The notes under the pieces are model-generated. The model was not told the origin of the DNA. It saw only the letters and a program-made list of their open reading frames with translations, and ran no database searches. From Alteribacter keqinensis (GTDB lineage Bacteria; Bacillota; Bacilli; Bacillales; Salisediminibacteriaceae): a DNA stretch of 64,000 nucleotides. Shown in pieces: positions 25,036 through 33,268 of this stretch; within the stretch, counting starts at the first letter, position 1, and each line of letters begins with the position of its first letter. The translations under genes were made by a program, and so were the position numbers. The DNA is taken from NCBI RefSeq assembly GCF_003710255.1, contig NZ_RHIB01000001.1:1984001-2048000 (forward strand). Direction: 5' to 3'.

Positions 25036-26394
25036 TTACTCGCTTAGAGCTGATTCCATCTGAGACTGCATGTTTGATGCAGCTTCTTCAGCGCTGATTT
25101 CCCCTGCCAGAGCTCTGGACAATTCGATCTGCATGATGTCGGAGATCTGCGGATAGATCGGTGTAATCGGTCTTGGAACAGCATTGTCAAGGGTACGGAC
25201 GAACTCTTCGTCAGCGAACAGCTGCGCGACATCCTGAACCTCAGGGTCTTCATAAAGTTCGGCAATTGTCGGAGCCAGTCCGCCTTCCATTGCAGAGATC
25301 TTCTGACCTTCAGGACCCGTCATGAATTTCACAAACTCCCAGGCTGCTTCAGGGTTTTCACTGTAACGGTTTATCATCGTCATCCAGCCCCCAAGACCTG
25401 CAGCGCTTCCCGCGTCACCTGCCGGCAGGAGCGCAAAGCCTACATTTCCAGCCACGCGGGACTGATCTTCGTCTTCCGTCATGGACTGCATGTACGGCCA
25501 GTTACGGGCAAATACCGCCTGACCTTCGAGGAATGCCGTATGAGTAGCCGGCTCATCAAAGTTCAGAATATTACTTGGAGAGGAGTCAGCATCAACAATC
25601 TCCTTCATTTTTTCAATAGCTGCAACGGTTTCAGGGCTGTGTACTGTTACGTTCTGGTCATCATCCAGCACCTGTCCGCCGTAGGCACTGATAAATTCAA
25701 TGGCGTTTACCACAAGGCCTTCATACTGGTTTGCCTGCATGAGGTAGCCAAACTCCGTTCCTTCTTCCCCGGCATACTCCTCAGCCATTTCGAGAAGCTC
25801 GTCCCATGTTGTTGGAGGCTCGTCTACAATGTCGGTACGGTAGTAAAGGAGTCCTGCGTCAGTAAATTTCGGCATTGCCCACTGACGTCCGTCAAAATGA
25901 CCAGATTCTACTGTACCCGGGAAATAGGCATCCATATCGATTCCGTCTTCTTCAATGAAGCGGTCTAAAGGAAGAACATACCCTGCCTGGGCAAATTCTG
26001 CCGGCCAGATTACGTCTGCGTCAAACACATCGATTGTGCTGTCCCCAGCAGAGAATTCTGTTACGTACTGGTCATGGGACGCACCAGTATCTGATGGCAT
26101 GTCACGGTATTCTACTGTAATGTGAGGAAACGCCTCTTCAAATGCTTCGATCAGCACATCCGTACTGCCCGTGGCATCGTTACCACGTGCATAGGTAATG
26201 GTGACTTCCTCCTGATCCTCTGCCGCAGCCGCTTCATTGTCATCACCGTCGGCTTCGTCTGCATCTTCCTGCTCCGTATCGTCTGTATCAGTATCTTCCG
26301 GTACGTCCGTCTCCTCATCATCTCCACACGCCGCCATCATGGCAACCATAGACATGGCAACCGTTCCAGTTAAAACCTTCTTCCAGATCTTCAT
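25036..26394 (-). CDS. Sugar ABC transporter substrate-binding lipoprotein
   Basis: 452 residues. Lipoprotein signal with the lipobox MAAC (Cys23), then a linker of about 45 residues that is almost all Asp, Glu, Thr and Ala, then a CUT1 binding-protein fold (ITYARGNDATGSTDVLIEAF, EFVKFMTGPEGQKISAMEGG). The acid linker is typical of haloalkaliphile surface proteins. The ligand is a sugar or oligosaccharide; sequence alone does not say which, and no glycosidase is nearby. Confidence 0.93.
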   Translation of the reverse strand: MKIWKKVLTGTVAMSMVAMMAACGDDEETDVPEDTDTDDTEQEDADEADGDDNEAAAAEDQEEVTITYARGNDATGSTDVLIEAFEEAFPHITVEYRDMPSDTGASHDQYVTEFSAGDSTIDVFDADVIWPAEFAQAGYVLPLDRFIEEDGIDMDAYFPGTVESGHFDGRQWAMPKFTDAGLLYYRTDIVDEPPTTWDELLEMAEEYAGEEGTEFGYLMQANQYEGLVVNAIEFISAYGGQVLDDDQNVTVHSPETVAAIEKMKEIVDADSSPSNILNFDEPATHTAFLEGQAVFARNWPYMQSMTEDEDQSRVAGNVGFALLPAGDAGSAAGLGGWMTMINRYSENPEAAWEFVKFMTGPEGQKISAMEGGLAPTIAELYEDPEVQDVAQLFADEEFVRTLDNAVPRPITPIYPQISDIMQIELSRALAGEISAEEAASNMQSQMESALSE

Positions 26395-26457
26395 CTTGTT
26401 TTCCCCCTTAAAATAAGTATCTGCGCAAGGTCTGAGTTGTTTCGTCAGTCAAACTAT

Positions 26458-26473
26458 CTGACAACGATTTCAT
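26458..26473. promoter_or_regulatory. LacI/CcpA-type operator 3
   Basis: CTGACAACGATTTCAT: central CG with TG/CA arms, one mismatch to the cre consensus. Lies in the untranslated leader of the binding-protein gene. Confidence 0.5.
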
Positions 26474-26541
26474 ACTTTTGTGAAAAAAGAACATTTCAGA
26501 GACACTATTGAATCAGAATCTCGTAAAATGCATGTAAAAGT

Positions 26542-26557
26542 ATGTAATCGTTTTCAT
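26542..26557. promoter_or_regulatory. LacI/CcpA-type operator 2
   Basis: ATGTAATCGTTTTCAT fits the cre consensus WTGNNANCGNWNNCAW at every position and covers the expected start of transcription. Confidence 0.7.
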
Positions 26558-26563
26558 ACATTT

Positions 26564-26592
26564 ATTATAATTTTATATGAAAACGTTTTCAA
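26564..26592 (-). promoter_or_regulatory. Promoter of the sugar importer operon
   Basis: Minus strand TTGAAA (26592-26587), 17-base spacer, TATAAT (26569-26564): a near-consensus sigma-A promoter about 170 bases before the binding-protein start. Confidence 0.8.
26577..26592. promoter_or_regulatory. LacI/CcpA-type operator 1
   Basis: ATGAAAACGTTTTCAA contains the perfect palindrome TGAAAACGTTTTCA (26578-26591) and also fits the cre consensus. It overlaps the -35 box. Centres of operators 1 and 2 are 35 bp apart. Between 26593 and 26705 no gene is seen, only AT-rich sequence. Confidence 0.75.
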
Positions 26593-26705
26593 TAGTTTTT
26601 TTGCAAAATTTCTGAATTTTTTATTTGAGTACTTCAATTTAGTTTTTGTCTGTTAGAACTTAATTGAGTTACGCTGGTTCTTTCTAACAAACGCTTTTGG
26701 TTTTT

Positions 26706-26810
26706 TCTCCCTCAATATGTTTTTTTTCTCCCTCAAAAAGGATTAATTCACCCTTAATAGGGATTTATTCGCCCTCAATCACTTTTTATTCGCCCGGAAC
26801 ACCCCGTAAT
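26706..26810. repeat. 21-bp array 3 (5 units)
   Basis: Units start at 26706, 26727, 26748, 26769 and 26790 (last one partial); each begins T-C-(T/A/G)-CCCT. On the minus strand the theme is TTGAGGGCGAATAAA. It follows the minD terminator directly. Confidence 0.85.
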
Positions 26811-26855
26811 AAAAAAAGATGACGCAAAGGCCTTATACCTCCTGCGTCATCTTTT
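26811..26855 (-). terminator. minD terminator
   Basis: Stem AAAGATGACGCA / TGCGTCATCTTT (26817-26853) followed on the minus strand by TTTTTTATTACG. One base beyond the minD stop. Confidence 0.9.
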
Positions 26856-26856
26856 T

Positions 26857-27654
26857 CTATGCTCTCATACCAAAGAATTTTTTCACTTTTGTAAGCATCC
26901 CTTTATCTTCGTCAAGAGACATCAGGGGTACAGACTCACCGCTGATGCGGCGGGCAATGTTGCGGTACGCAAGAGATGCACGGCTCTTTGGATCCATGGC
27001 AACCGGCTCACCGGCATTGGACGCTTTAATCACGTCATCATCGTCGGCAACGATGCCCAGAAGATCCACAGCGAGAATGGACACAATCTCGTCTACATCA
27101 ATGGCTTCACCGGTTTTCATCAGATGGGGACGGATCCGGTTTACAATAAGCCTCGGTGCGGATACATCTTCTTTTTCCAGCAGCCCGATAATACGGTCCG
27201 CATCACGAACAGACGAAATTTCCGGCGTTGTGACGACAATAGCCTGATCGGCACCGGCAACCGCATTTTTATATCCCTGCTCAATTCCTGCAGGACAGTC
27301 AATTAATACGTAATCGTAATCCTGTTTCAGTTCTTCCACCAGCTTTTTCATCTGCGCCGGCTCTACAGCAGACTTGTCCTTCGTCTGTGCTGCAGGAAGG
27401 AGAGATAAGCTTTCGAACCGCTTATCTTTTATGAGTGCCTGATGCAGACGGCATCGCTCATCTACTACATCAACCAGGTCATAAATAATCCTGTTCTCAA
27501 GACCCATAACAACATCCAGGTTTCTAAGACCGATATCTGTATCCACCAAACAAACTCTTTTTCCGTTCAGCGCCAGGGCTGTCCCTAAATTCGCGGTTGT
27601 CGTCGTTTTACCGACGCCGCCTTTTCCAGAAGTAACGACGATGGCCTCTCCCAC
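26857..27654 (-). CDS. minD: Septum-site determining ATPase MinD
   Basis: Membrane-associated ATPase that recruits MinC to block polar division. 265 residues. Deviant Walker A VTSGKGGVGKTTTTANLG near the start, VLIDCPAGIE as switch II, and a C-terminal amphipathic membrane-targeting helix (MLTKVKKFFGMRA). GTG 27654 follows AAAGGGGAG. The 5' flank is now a mobile element that ends 23 bases before the start codon and separates minD from minC. Confidence 0.97.
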   Translation of the reverse strand: MGEAIVVTSGKGGVGKTTTTANLGTALALNGKRVCLVDTDIGLRNLDVVMGLENRIIYDLVDVVDERCRLHQALIKDKRFESLSLLPAAQTKDKSAVEPAQMKKLVEELKQDYDYVLIDCPAGIEQGYKNAVAGADQAIVVTTPEISSVRDADRIIGLLEKEDVSAPRLIVNRIRPHLMKTGEAIDVDEIVSILAVDLLGIVADDDDVIKASNAGEPVAMDPKSRASLAYRNIARRISGESVPLMSLDEDKGMLTKVKKFFGMRA

Positions 27655-27677
27655 GCTCAGTCTCCCCTTTCTATCAA

Positions 27678-27861
27678 GAGGCCACTGAAAAAGTACAAAG
27701 CAACTTTTTCAGTGCCTTTTATTTGAGATGCAATGGCTCCATTCGGTTGCTCGCCTGTTAAGAAAAACCCACTTGTAACAGGCTTTTAAAAAATGCAATT
27801 GTTACGCTCATTGCTTAGAAGGCACTGGAAAAGTTAAAGACCGAACTTTTTCAGTGCCTTC
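27678..27861. mobile_element. MITE-like element, copy B, inside the minC-minD operon
   Basis: 184 bp without coding capacity. Ends GAGGCCACTGAAAAAGT (27678) and GAAGGCACTGAAAAAGT (minus strand from 27861) match at 15 of 17 positions. The element is flanked by the direct repeat CTATCAA at 27671-27677 and 27862-27868, a likely 7-bp target duplication. Three hairpins: one at each end and a central perfect GCCTGTTA / TAACAGGC stem (27753-27783). The whole aligns with the inverted copy at 1132-1314. Confidence 0.85.
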
Positions 27862-27937
27862 CTATCAACACTTGATCGCTTGTCTACTCTCTATTTTACC
27901 ACGAATCGACCAAATGGGTATTACGATTTGTTTCTGT

Positions 27938-28624
27938 TTATAAGGTCAGGTCGTCAGTGATGTATGGACGCACCTGTCCGACTTTCTGCATGCGGTCAAG
28001 AACCATCTGATCGTCCTCGTCCACATAGGCGCACTCCATTTCCCGTCCGCCTTTTCCTTCCTGTTCAGGAGGTCTGCTGATTACATCAGCAATGCGGAGC
28101 TGGGAAGGATTCATGCTTCCGGCACAAATAACAGCATCTTTATTATTGTTAACCCCGGCATGGGCTATGCCCCTTAGAGCACCCAGCACGTAAATATTCC
28201 CCGTGGCCTTTATCGTACCGCCGGGATTCACATCCCCGATCAGAAGTAGATCTCCCCGGACCTCAATGACCTGCCCCGAGCGGATCACACGGGCAAGGCG
28301 GGTGATCTGGTTGTCGAGACGCATTTCCTCGGCCTCGTCTTTTGTAATTACATCCGTTTCGATCGTATCAATATCTGCGTGAATATGATCGTTAAACTGC
28401 TTCTGAAGCAGTGTCACTTGTTCTTTTTCCAGGTAACGCTTGCCTGATACGAGATTGATCCGGACACGTACACTGTTTTCCTGTGGCTGGGGACGGTCTG
28501 AAAGCTTTTCCGCCAGTTCTTCCAACACATCTTCAAAGGCGCACTGATCATTTAAGACAAATGTTAAGCCGTCCTTAGTTCCTTTTATAATGACGTTTTG
28601 CTGTTTCACTTGCTTTTGTGTCAT
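27938..28624 (-). CDS. minC: Septum-site determining protein MinC
   Basis: Division inhibitor that blocks FtsZ assembly; works with MinD. About 228 residues from ATG 28624, which follows GAGGTGA by six bases. N-terminal FtsZ-interacting domain (NVIIKGTKDGLTFVLND) and C-terminal beta-helix (IEVRGDLLLIGDVNPGGTIK, ATGNIYVLGALRGIAHAG) that binds MinD. In the usual Bacillus order minD follows closely; here ~280 bases intervene because of the inserted element. Confidence 0.95.
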   Translation of the reverse strand: MTQKQVKQQNVIIKGTKDGLTFVLNDQCAFEDVLEELAEKLSDRPQPQENSVRVRINLVSGKRYLEKEQVTLLQKQFNDHIHADIDTIETDVITKDEAEEMRLDNQITRLARVIRSGQVIEVRGDLLLIGDVNPGGTIKATGNIYVLGALRGIAHAGVNNNKDAVICAGSMNPSQLRIADVISRPPEQEGKGGREMECAYVDEDDQMVLDRMQKVGQVRPYITDDLTL

Positions 28625-28658
28625 GATCAATCACCTCTGAACTTTATTTGAACCGCGC

Positions 28659-29180
28659 CTATATGAACTCTTGTTTTCGTTTTAGTACATATAAAATCCA
28701 CTTTCTTAAATAAAAGCCTGTGAGTACAAGAATCAGGCCGTTAAACACAAACGTCGGCAGCAGTCTCGTGTAGAAAAACAGATTGTGGGGCTGGCTGGCC
28801 AGTCCCATCAATGAATAAATGCCGTAAACAAAATACTCGAGACCTACGACTGCGAGTAACGCCATCATAATTGACAACCCGAGGTTTTTTTGGAAAAAAG
28901 GAATGGAAAAGGACACAAGATACACGACAACAGCCATTCCGAACGTGTACACACCAAGAAGCGGTGAATAAATCACGTCATACAAAATCCCGAAACCGAC
29001 GGCATATAGAAGAGCAGGGCCCCGTCCCTGTAAAATACCGACAAACACAAGAACGAGAAGAACCCACCTGGGAATCAATATATAAGGAAACCCGTGAAGG
29101 TCAGGGGCAAAAACCTGAAACACGGTTCCTTCAAGAACAAACAGCAGGAACATAACGAGAAAAATAGAATAGCGGATCAT
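28659..29180 (-). CDS. mreD: Rod shape-determining protein MreD
   Basis: 173-residue membrane protein of the elongasome, about five helices (MIRYSIFLVMFLLFVLEGTV first). ATG overlaps the mreC stop by one base (translational coupling). Linked to mreC and mreB as in Bacillus. Confidence 0.92.
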   Translation of the reverse strand: MIRYSIFLVMFLLFVLEGTVFQVFAPDLHGFPYILIPRWVLLVLVFVGILQGRGPALLYAVGFGILYDVIYSPLLGVYTFGMAVVVYLVSFSIPFFQKNLGLSIMMALLAVVGLEYFVYGIYSLMGLASQPHNLFFYTRLLPTFVFNGLILVLTGFYLRKWILYVLKRKQEFI

Positions 29181-30064
29181 CAGTCCTCATCCTCATTTTC
29201 CGGATCGATGTCCTCCTCAAGAGAAGCAGCTTCCCGTTCCACAACCATCACATAATCCAGCTGGTTAAAGTCCGCAGACGGCTTCACGTAAGCCTGCTGT
29301 GTCAGACCAAACTCGTCCGCCTCATACTCAACGATTTCACCGATCACAAGGTTTCTCGGGAACACCCCTCCAAGACCGGAAGTCACAACCGTCATTCCTT
29401 CTTCAATCTCAGCGTCAATATCAATTTTTGTAAACTGCAGATAACCGGTCTCATCACTGATTCCTTCAATAAAACCAAACACGGCTTCCTCGCCGTCAAC
29501 CATGGCACTGATCCTGTTCGTACGGTCCTGGTCACTCAACAGCTGAACCGTTGATGTGAGCTGGGAAACATTCCGTACTTTTCCGATCAGGCCTTTACTC
29601 GTCATCACAGCCATATCCTGTTCGATTCCATGGACAGCACCTTTATTGATGCCTATGTATTCGGTCCACCGGTCAGGAGAACGGCTGATCATCATCGCCG
29701 AACGTAAGGAAAAGTCGTAAATTTCAGGATCATCCTGAAGATCAAGAGAGCCTTGAAGCTCCTCATTATGACGACGGAGCTCAGACAGCTCCACCTGCAG
29801 CGACGCATAATCATCCAGATGAGACTTTAACACCTTATTTTCTTCGTAGATTGTCCGCATATCATTGATGCTCTCAAAGAAACCCGCTACACCGTGAGCG
29901 GGCCTGGAAAACGCAGACTGAACCCAGCCGATACTGTCATTGAGAAGCTGCTCGGGGAGCGAGGCAGAACGCCGCTCGCTCATGGAATACCCGATCAACG
30001 CTACCAGCACAATAATGCAGACAAGCAACGCAATTAACCGCTTGTTTGAAAAAAATGGGGCCAT
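29180..30064 (-). CDS. mreC: Rod shape-determining protein MreC
   Basis: 294 residues: N-terminal membrane helix (LIALLVCIIVLVALIGYSM), coiled coil (~65-110: LKSHLDDYASLQVELSELRR), then the external beta-barrel domain (VMTSKGLIGKVRNVS; GLGGVFPRNLVIGEIV). Scaffolds the lateral wall synthesis complex. The C-terminal ~15 residues are unusually acidic (EEDIDPENEDED). Confidence 0.95.
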   Translation of the reverse strand: MAPFFSNKRLIALLVCIIVLVALIGYSMSERRSASLPEQLLNDSIGWVQSAFSRPAHGVAGFFESINDMRTIYEENKVLKSHLDDYASLQVELSELRRHNEELQGSLDLQDDPEIYDFSLRSAMMISRSPDRWTEYIGINKGAVHGIEQDMAVMTSKGLIGKVRNVSQLTSTVQLLSDQDRTNRISAMVDGEEAVFGFIEGISDETGYLQFTKIDIDAEIEEGMTVVTSGLGGVFPRNLVIGEIVEYEADEFGLTQQAYVKPSADFNQLDYVMVVEREAASLEEDIDPENEDED

Positions 30065-30077
30065 TCAGGACACCTAC

Positions 30078-31118
30078 TTACCCTTTCCGATTTGATCGAA
30101 CGGTGATACCAGCCTTAGAGCGGAATAAGTGAAGATTTTCAAGCGCTCTGCCCGTTCCGATCGCCACACAGTCCAAAGGCTCTTCAGCCACAAGAACCGG
30201 CATGTTCGTCTCTTCACTCAGCACACGGTCGAGGTATCTTAGAAGCGCCCCGCCGCCGGTCATCACAATACCGCGGTCCATAATGTCCGCCGCAAGCTCA
30301 GGAGGAGACTGCTCAAGCGTATCCTTCACCGCTTGTACAATGCTCGCCACTGTATCTTCCAGTGCCGATGAAATCTCAGCCGCCGTAATGGAAATCGTCT
30401 TCGGAAGACCACTTACAAGGTCACGCCCGCGAATCTCCATATCTTCCACATCTTCCGGCTTCCCGGCAGAACCGATCTCAAACTTAATCGCTTCAGCTGT
30501 ACGCTCACCGATCATCAGATTGTATGTTTTCTTAACGTATTGAACAATATCATCATCCATCTCGTCACCTGCAATACGTATCGACTGACTGGTTACGATA
30601 CCACCCAGAGAAATAATCGCCACCTCTGTAGTACCACCGCCGATATCAACGATCATGCTTCCCGTCGGCTCCCACACCGGCAGGTCCGCACCGATCGCAG
30701 CCGCAAAAGGCTCCTCAATTGTATAAGCTTCGCGGGCACCCGCCTGTTTCGTGGCGTCTTCCACCGCTCTTTTTTCCACAGCCGTAATCCCAGACGGTAC
30801 ACACACCATCACATTGGGCTTACGGGTAAAGATCGAACGATGACGCAGCGCCTGCCTGATGAAATACTTCATCATCGTCGCCGTCGTATCAAAATCCGCA
30901 ATAACCCCGTCCTTCATCGGGCGAATCGCCACAATATTCCCGGGCGTACGGCCAATCATGTTCTTCGCATCATTACCGACAGCCTCAATCGTTCCCGCAT
31001 CCGAACGAATTGCCACAACCGAAGGCTCCCGGACAACAACACCCTTCCCCTTCACGTACACAAGCGTATTCGCCGTACCCAAATCAATACCTAAATCCTT
31101 TGAAAAACCACCAAACAT
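30078..31118 (-). CDS. mreB: Cell shape-determining actin homologue MreB
   Basis: 346 residues. Actin-family ATPase motifs: [17 protein letters not shown] (phosphate 1), [20 protein letters not shown] (phosphate 2) and [15 protein letters not shown] (adenosine). Filaments under the membrane guide lateral wall growth. GAAGGGAG ribosome site before ATG 31118. Start of the mreBCD-minCD unit. Confidence 0.97.
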   Translation of the reverse strand: MFGGFSKDLGIDLGTANTLVYVKGKGVVVREPSVVAIRSDAGTIEAVGNDAKNMIGRTPGNIVAIRPMKDGVIADFDTTATMMKYFIRQALRHRSIFTRKPNVMVCVPSGITAVEKRAVEDATKQAGAREAYTIEEPFAAAIGADLPVWEPTGSMIVDIGGGTTEVAIISLGGIVTSQSIRIAGDEMDDDIVQYVKKTYNLMIGERTAEAIKFEIGSAGKPEDVEDMEIRGRDLVSGLPKTISITAAEISSALEDTVASIVQAVKDTLEQSPPELAADIMDRGIVMTGGGALLRYLDRVLSEETNMPVLVAEEPLDCVAIGTGRALENLHLFRSKAGITVRSNRKG

Positions 31119-31606
31119 CTATGTAATCTCCCTTCATCATTAAAGCCCAGCCTTAGGGTAAAAAAAGAAGCACAGCACACCTGACCGGTTAACCCTTCGT
31201 GCCAAGCCGCCGCTTCTCTCATCCATAAACCCTGTCATACGCTGAAGCCAGCAATTTCAAAATTAGTGATGGTATTGCTCTCTAAATAAACCCGGACTCT
31301 CACCGCCCGGTTTAGTTACAAAAACCCATACGGTTAATTATACTCAAAAAAGGACCTCTTGAGTAGCATTTTCACCGCCACTTTAAAAATTCATCATTTA
31401 AGCCTAACTGTAACATGCTGAGTACAGCGTTGCCAATGGATAACAGCCTGCCCGGCGGTGACTTTTGAAGAGCGTTCAGGGTAACCGAGTCTGGATACAC
31501 GTTTAGATGTGGCGAATTCACGATATGTCTGGAAGATACACGATAAACGTCGCCGGATTAATGATATCTCCCTTCCGGATCCACCAAATAAAGAGCTGAC
31601 GAATTT
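31119..31606. other. mreB upstream region
   Basis: Nearly 490 bases without a supported gene. It should hold the mreB promoter. Proximal bases are mixed in composition; distal bases merge into degenerate relatives of the 21-bp array. No tRNA or conserved RNA element was recognised. Confidence 0.4.
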
Positions 31607-31732
31607 TTATGGAGAACTTTTTACGATTTATGGAGAACTTCGGGCACTTTATGCAGACTTTTCCGCCATTTATAAAGAACTTCCCGTCATTTATGCAGAC
31701 TTCAGGCACTTTTAAAGAGAATTCGTCACTGT
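31607..31732. repeat. 21-bp array 4 (6 units)
   Basis: Six uninterrupted units start at 31607, 31628, 31649, 31670, 31691 and 31712. The core is TTATGGAGAACTT, followed by a variable 8-base part. No length change between units. It lies between mreB and the radC 3' end. Confidence 0.9.
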
Positions 31733-31787
31733 TCGACACAAACAACAGACAGAAGACCCCTTCTCCCAGAAAAGAGGCCTCCACCAC

Positions 31788-32474
31788 TCAAACGTATCCT
31801 TTTTCTTTTAACGAAACAAACTGCTGATCCCCGATAATCACGTGATCGAGAATTTCAATTCCGAGAACGTTCCCGCACTCCACCAGGCGCTTCGTCACAT
31901 CGATGTCCTCCCGGCTCGGTGAACTGTCCCCACTCGGGTGGTTATGAAGGCACACAATGGACGCAGCCGAATAGCGGAACGCTTCTTTGAACACCTCTCT
32001 CGGATGCACGATCGAGGCATTTAGACTTCCGATAAACACCGTATGCTTGTAGATTACCTGATTTTTGGTGTTCAGATACAGGCAGACAAAGTGTTCCTGA
32101 GTAAGGTGCCTCATGTCATCCATCACAAAATTGGCCACATCCTCAGGAGACCGGATCGCATAGCGTTCTTCGGTTGGGAGGTTGTGAATCCGCCGGCCGA
32201 GCTCGATGGCTGCTTTCAGCTGAACCGCCTTCGCATTTCCGATTCCATGAATATCAATAAATTCGTTAATCGAAGCGTCTTTAAGAAGCTTCAGCCCGTC
32301 AAAGTGTCTGAGGACCCTGCCGGATAACTGAAGAACCGACTCCTCTTTCGTTCCGGAGCTTAAAATAAGGGCAATCAGCTCCTGGTTTGTCAGCGCATTC
32401 GGCCCTTCCTGAAGCATCCTTTCCCGGGGGCGCTCACTTTTTGGCACATCCCGGATCATCATCATTTCTGACAC
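31788..32474 (-). CDS. radC: DNA repair protein RadC (JAMM/MPN+ family)
   Basis: About 228 residues. N-terminal helix-hairpin-helix (IDIHGIGNAKAVQLKAAIEL) and the C-terminal JAMM metalloprotease-like motif HNHPSGDSSPSREDIDVT with an upstream Glu. The historical repair role is disputed in the literature. The start is likely GTG 32474 or one of the following ATGs, because the family begins MMIRDVPK; the open frame begins at 32483 (AAAGGGTGA is the ribosome site). Confidence 0.93.
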   Translation of the reverse strand: MSEMMMIRDVPKSERPRERMLQEGPNALTNQELIALILSSGTKEESVLQLSGRVLRHFDGLKLLKDASINEFIDIHGIGNAKAVQLKAAIELGRRIHNLPTEERYAIRSPEDVANFVMDDMRHLTQEHFVCLYLNTKNQVIYKHTVFIGSLNASIVHPREVFKEAFRYSAASIVCLHNHPSGDSSPSREDIDVTKRLVECGNVLGIEILDHVIIGDQQFVSLKEKGYV

Positions 32475-32542
32475 ACACGTCACCCTTTCGCTCTTGGGAA
32501 TGACGATGGCACTGCGTCCATGAAGGCTAGTGCGATGATGAT

Positions 32543-33124
32543 TTACGCTTGCCAGTCACCCACAATGTCAAACTCTCTTAACACGCGGATCGTTTTCGCC
32601 AGAGGCAGCCCTACGATGGCAAAGTAATCTCCTGATATGCGTTCAACCAGGACAGCGCCAAGGCCCTGAATTCCGTAGCTTCCCGCTTTATCAAAAGGTT
32701 CGCCGCTCTTAATGTAGCCGTCGATTTCTTCATCTGAGAGGTCATAAAACTGCACGCTCGCTTTTTCGCAAACGGTACGGGTCTTATCTCCGGAGAGAAC
32801 TGCCACTCCGGTGAATACTTCGTGGGTGCGCCCTGAAAGCATACGAAGCATGTCCCGGGCTTCCTTTTTGTCTGAAGGCTTTCCAAGAACGCGCCCGTCA
32901 ATGGACACAACCGTGTCCGAACCAAGAACGACGTTTTCCGGGTTCTTCTTAAACACCGCTTCGGCTTTTTGCATCGCCAAAGAAACGACGAGCTCTTCCG
33001 GAGATAAAGTTGGATCTGTCTTTTCTTCTACTTGACTGGAAATAGTGTGGAAGGGGATGCCTGCCTGCTCGAGCAGTTTCTTCCGGCGAGGTGATTGTGA
33101 GGCGAGTATCAATCGGGTCATCAA
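32543..33124 (-). CDS. maf: Maf nucleotide pyrophosphatase
   Basis: 193 residues. Hydrolyses non-canonical or surplus nucleoside triphosphates (dTTP/UTP type); linked to septum inhibition in B. subtilis. Signature LILASQSPRRKKLLEQAGIP at the N-terminus, NVVLGSDTVVSIDG and DKAGSYGIQGLGA in the active site. Located next to radC as in Bacillus. Confidence 0.95.
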   Translation of the reverse strand: MMTRLILASQSPRRKKLLEQAGIPFHTISSQVEEKTDPTLSPEELVVSLAMQKAEAVFKKNPENVVLGSDTVVSIDGRVLGKPSDKKEARDMLRMLSGRTHEVFTGVAVLSGDKTRTVCEKASVQFYDLSDEEIDGYIKSGEPFDKAGSYGIQGLGAVLVERISGDYFAIVGLPLAKTIRVLREFDIVGDWQA

Positions 33125-33213
33125 AATTCCTCCTGACAGCGTAACGATCCGACGTCTTAAGAGGCACCTTCAGCATACCACAAAAAACGACAACCCTACG
33201 CAAAAGTAAGTAT

Positions 33214-33244
33214 GGTCAGACCTCCATCTTCCAGGGGTCTGACC
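33214..33244 (-). terminator. Possible aspA terminator
   Basis: Perfect nine-base stem GGTCAGACC / GGTCTGACC around 13 bases, 25 bases beyond the aspA stop. The U-tract is poor on the minus strand, so efficiency is uncertain. Confidence 0.55.
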
Positions 33245-33268
33245 CTCTGTGATTTGTTCACATACTGA

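Noticed and set aside
31518-31787. Leftward frame encoding repeated heptads (KVPEVCI, NGGKVCI)
   Set aside because: Produced by the 21-bp array, whose period is a multiple of three; no ribosome site and the sequence at each array differs.
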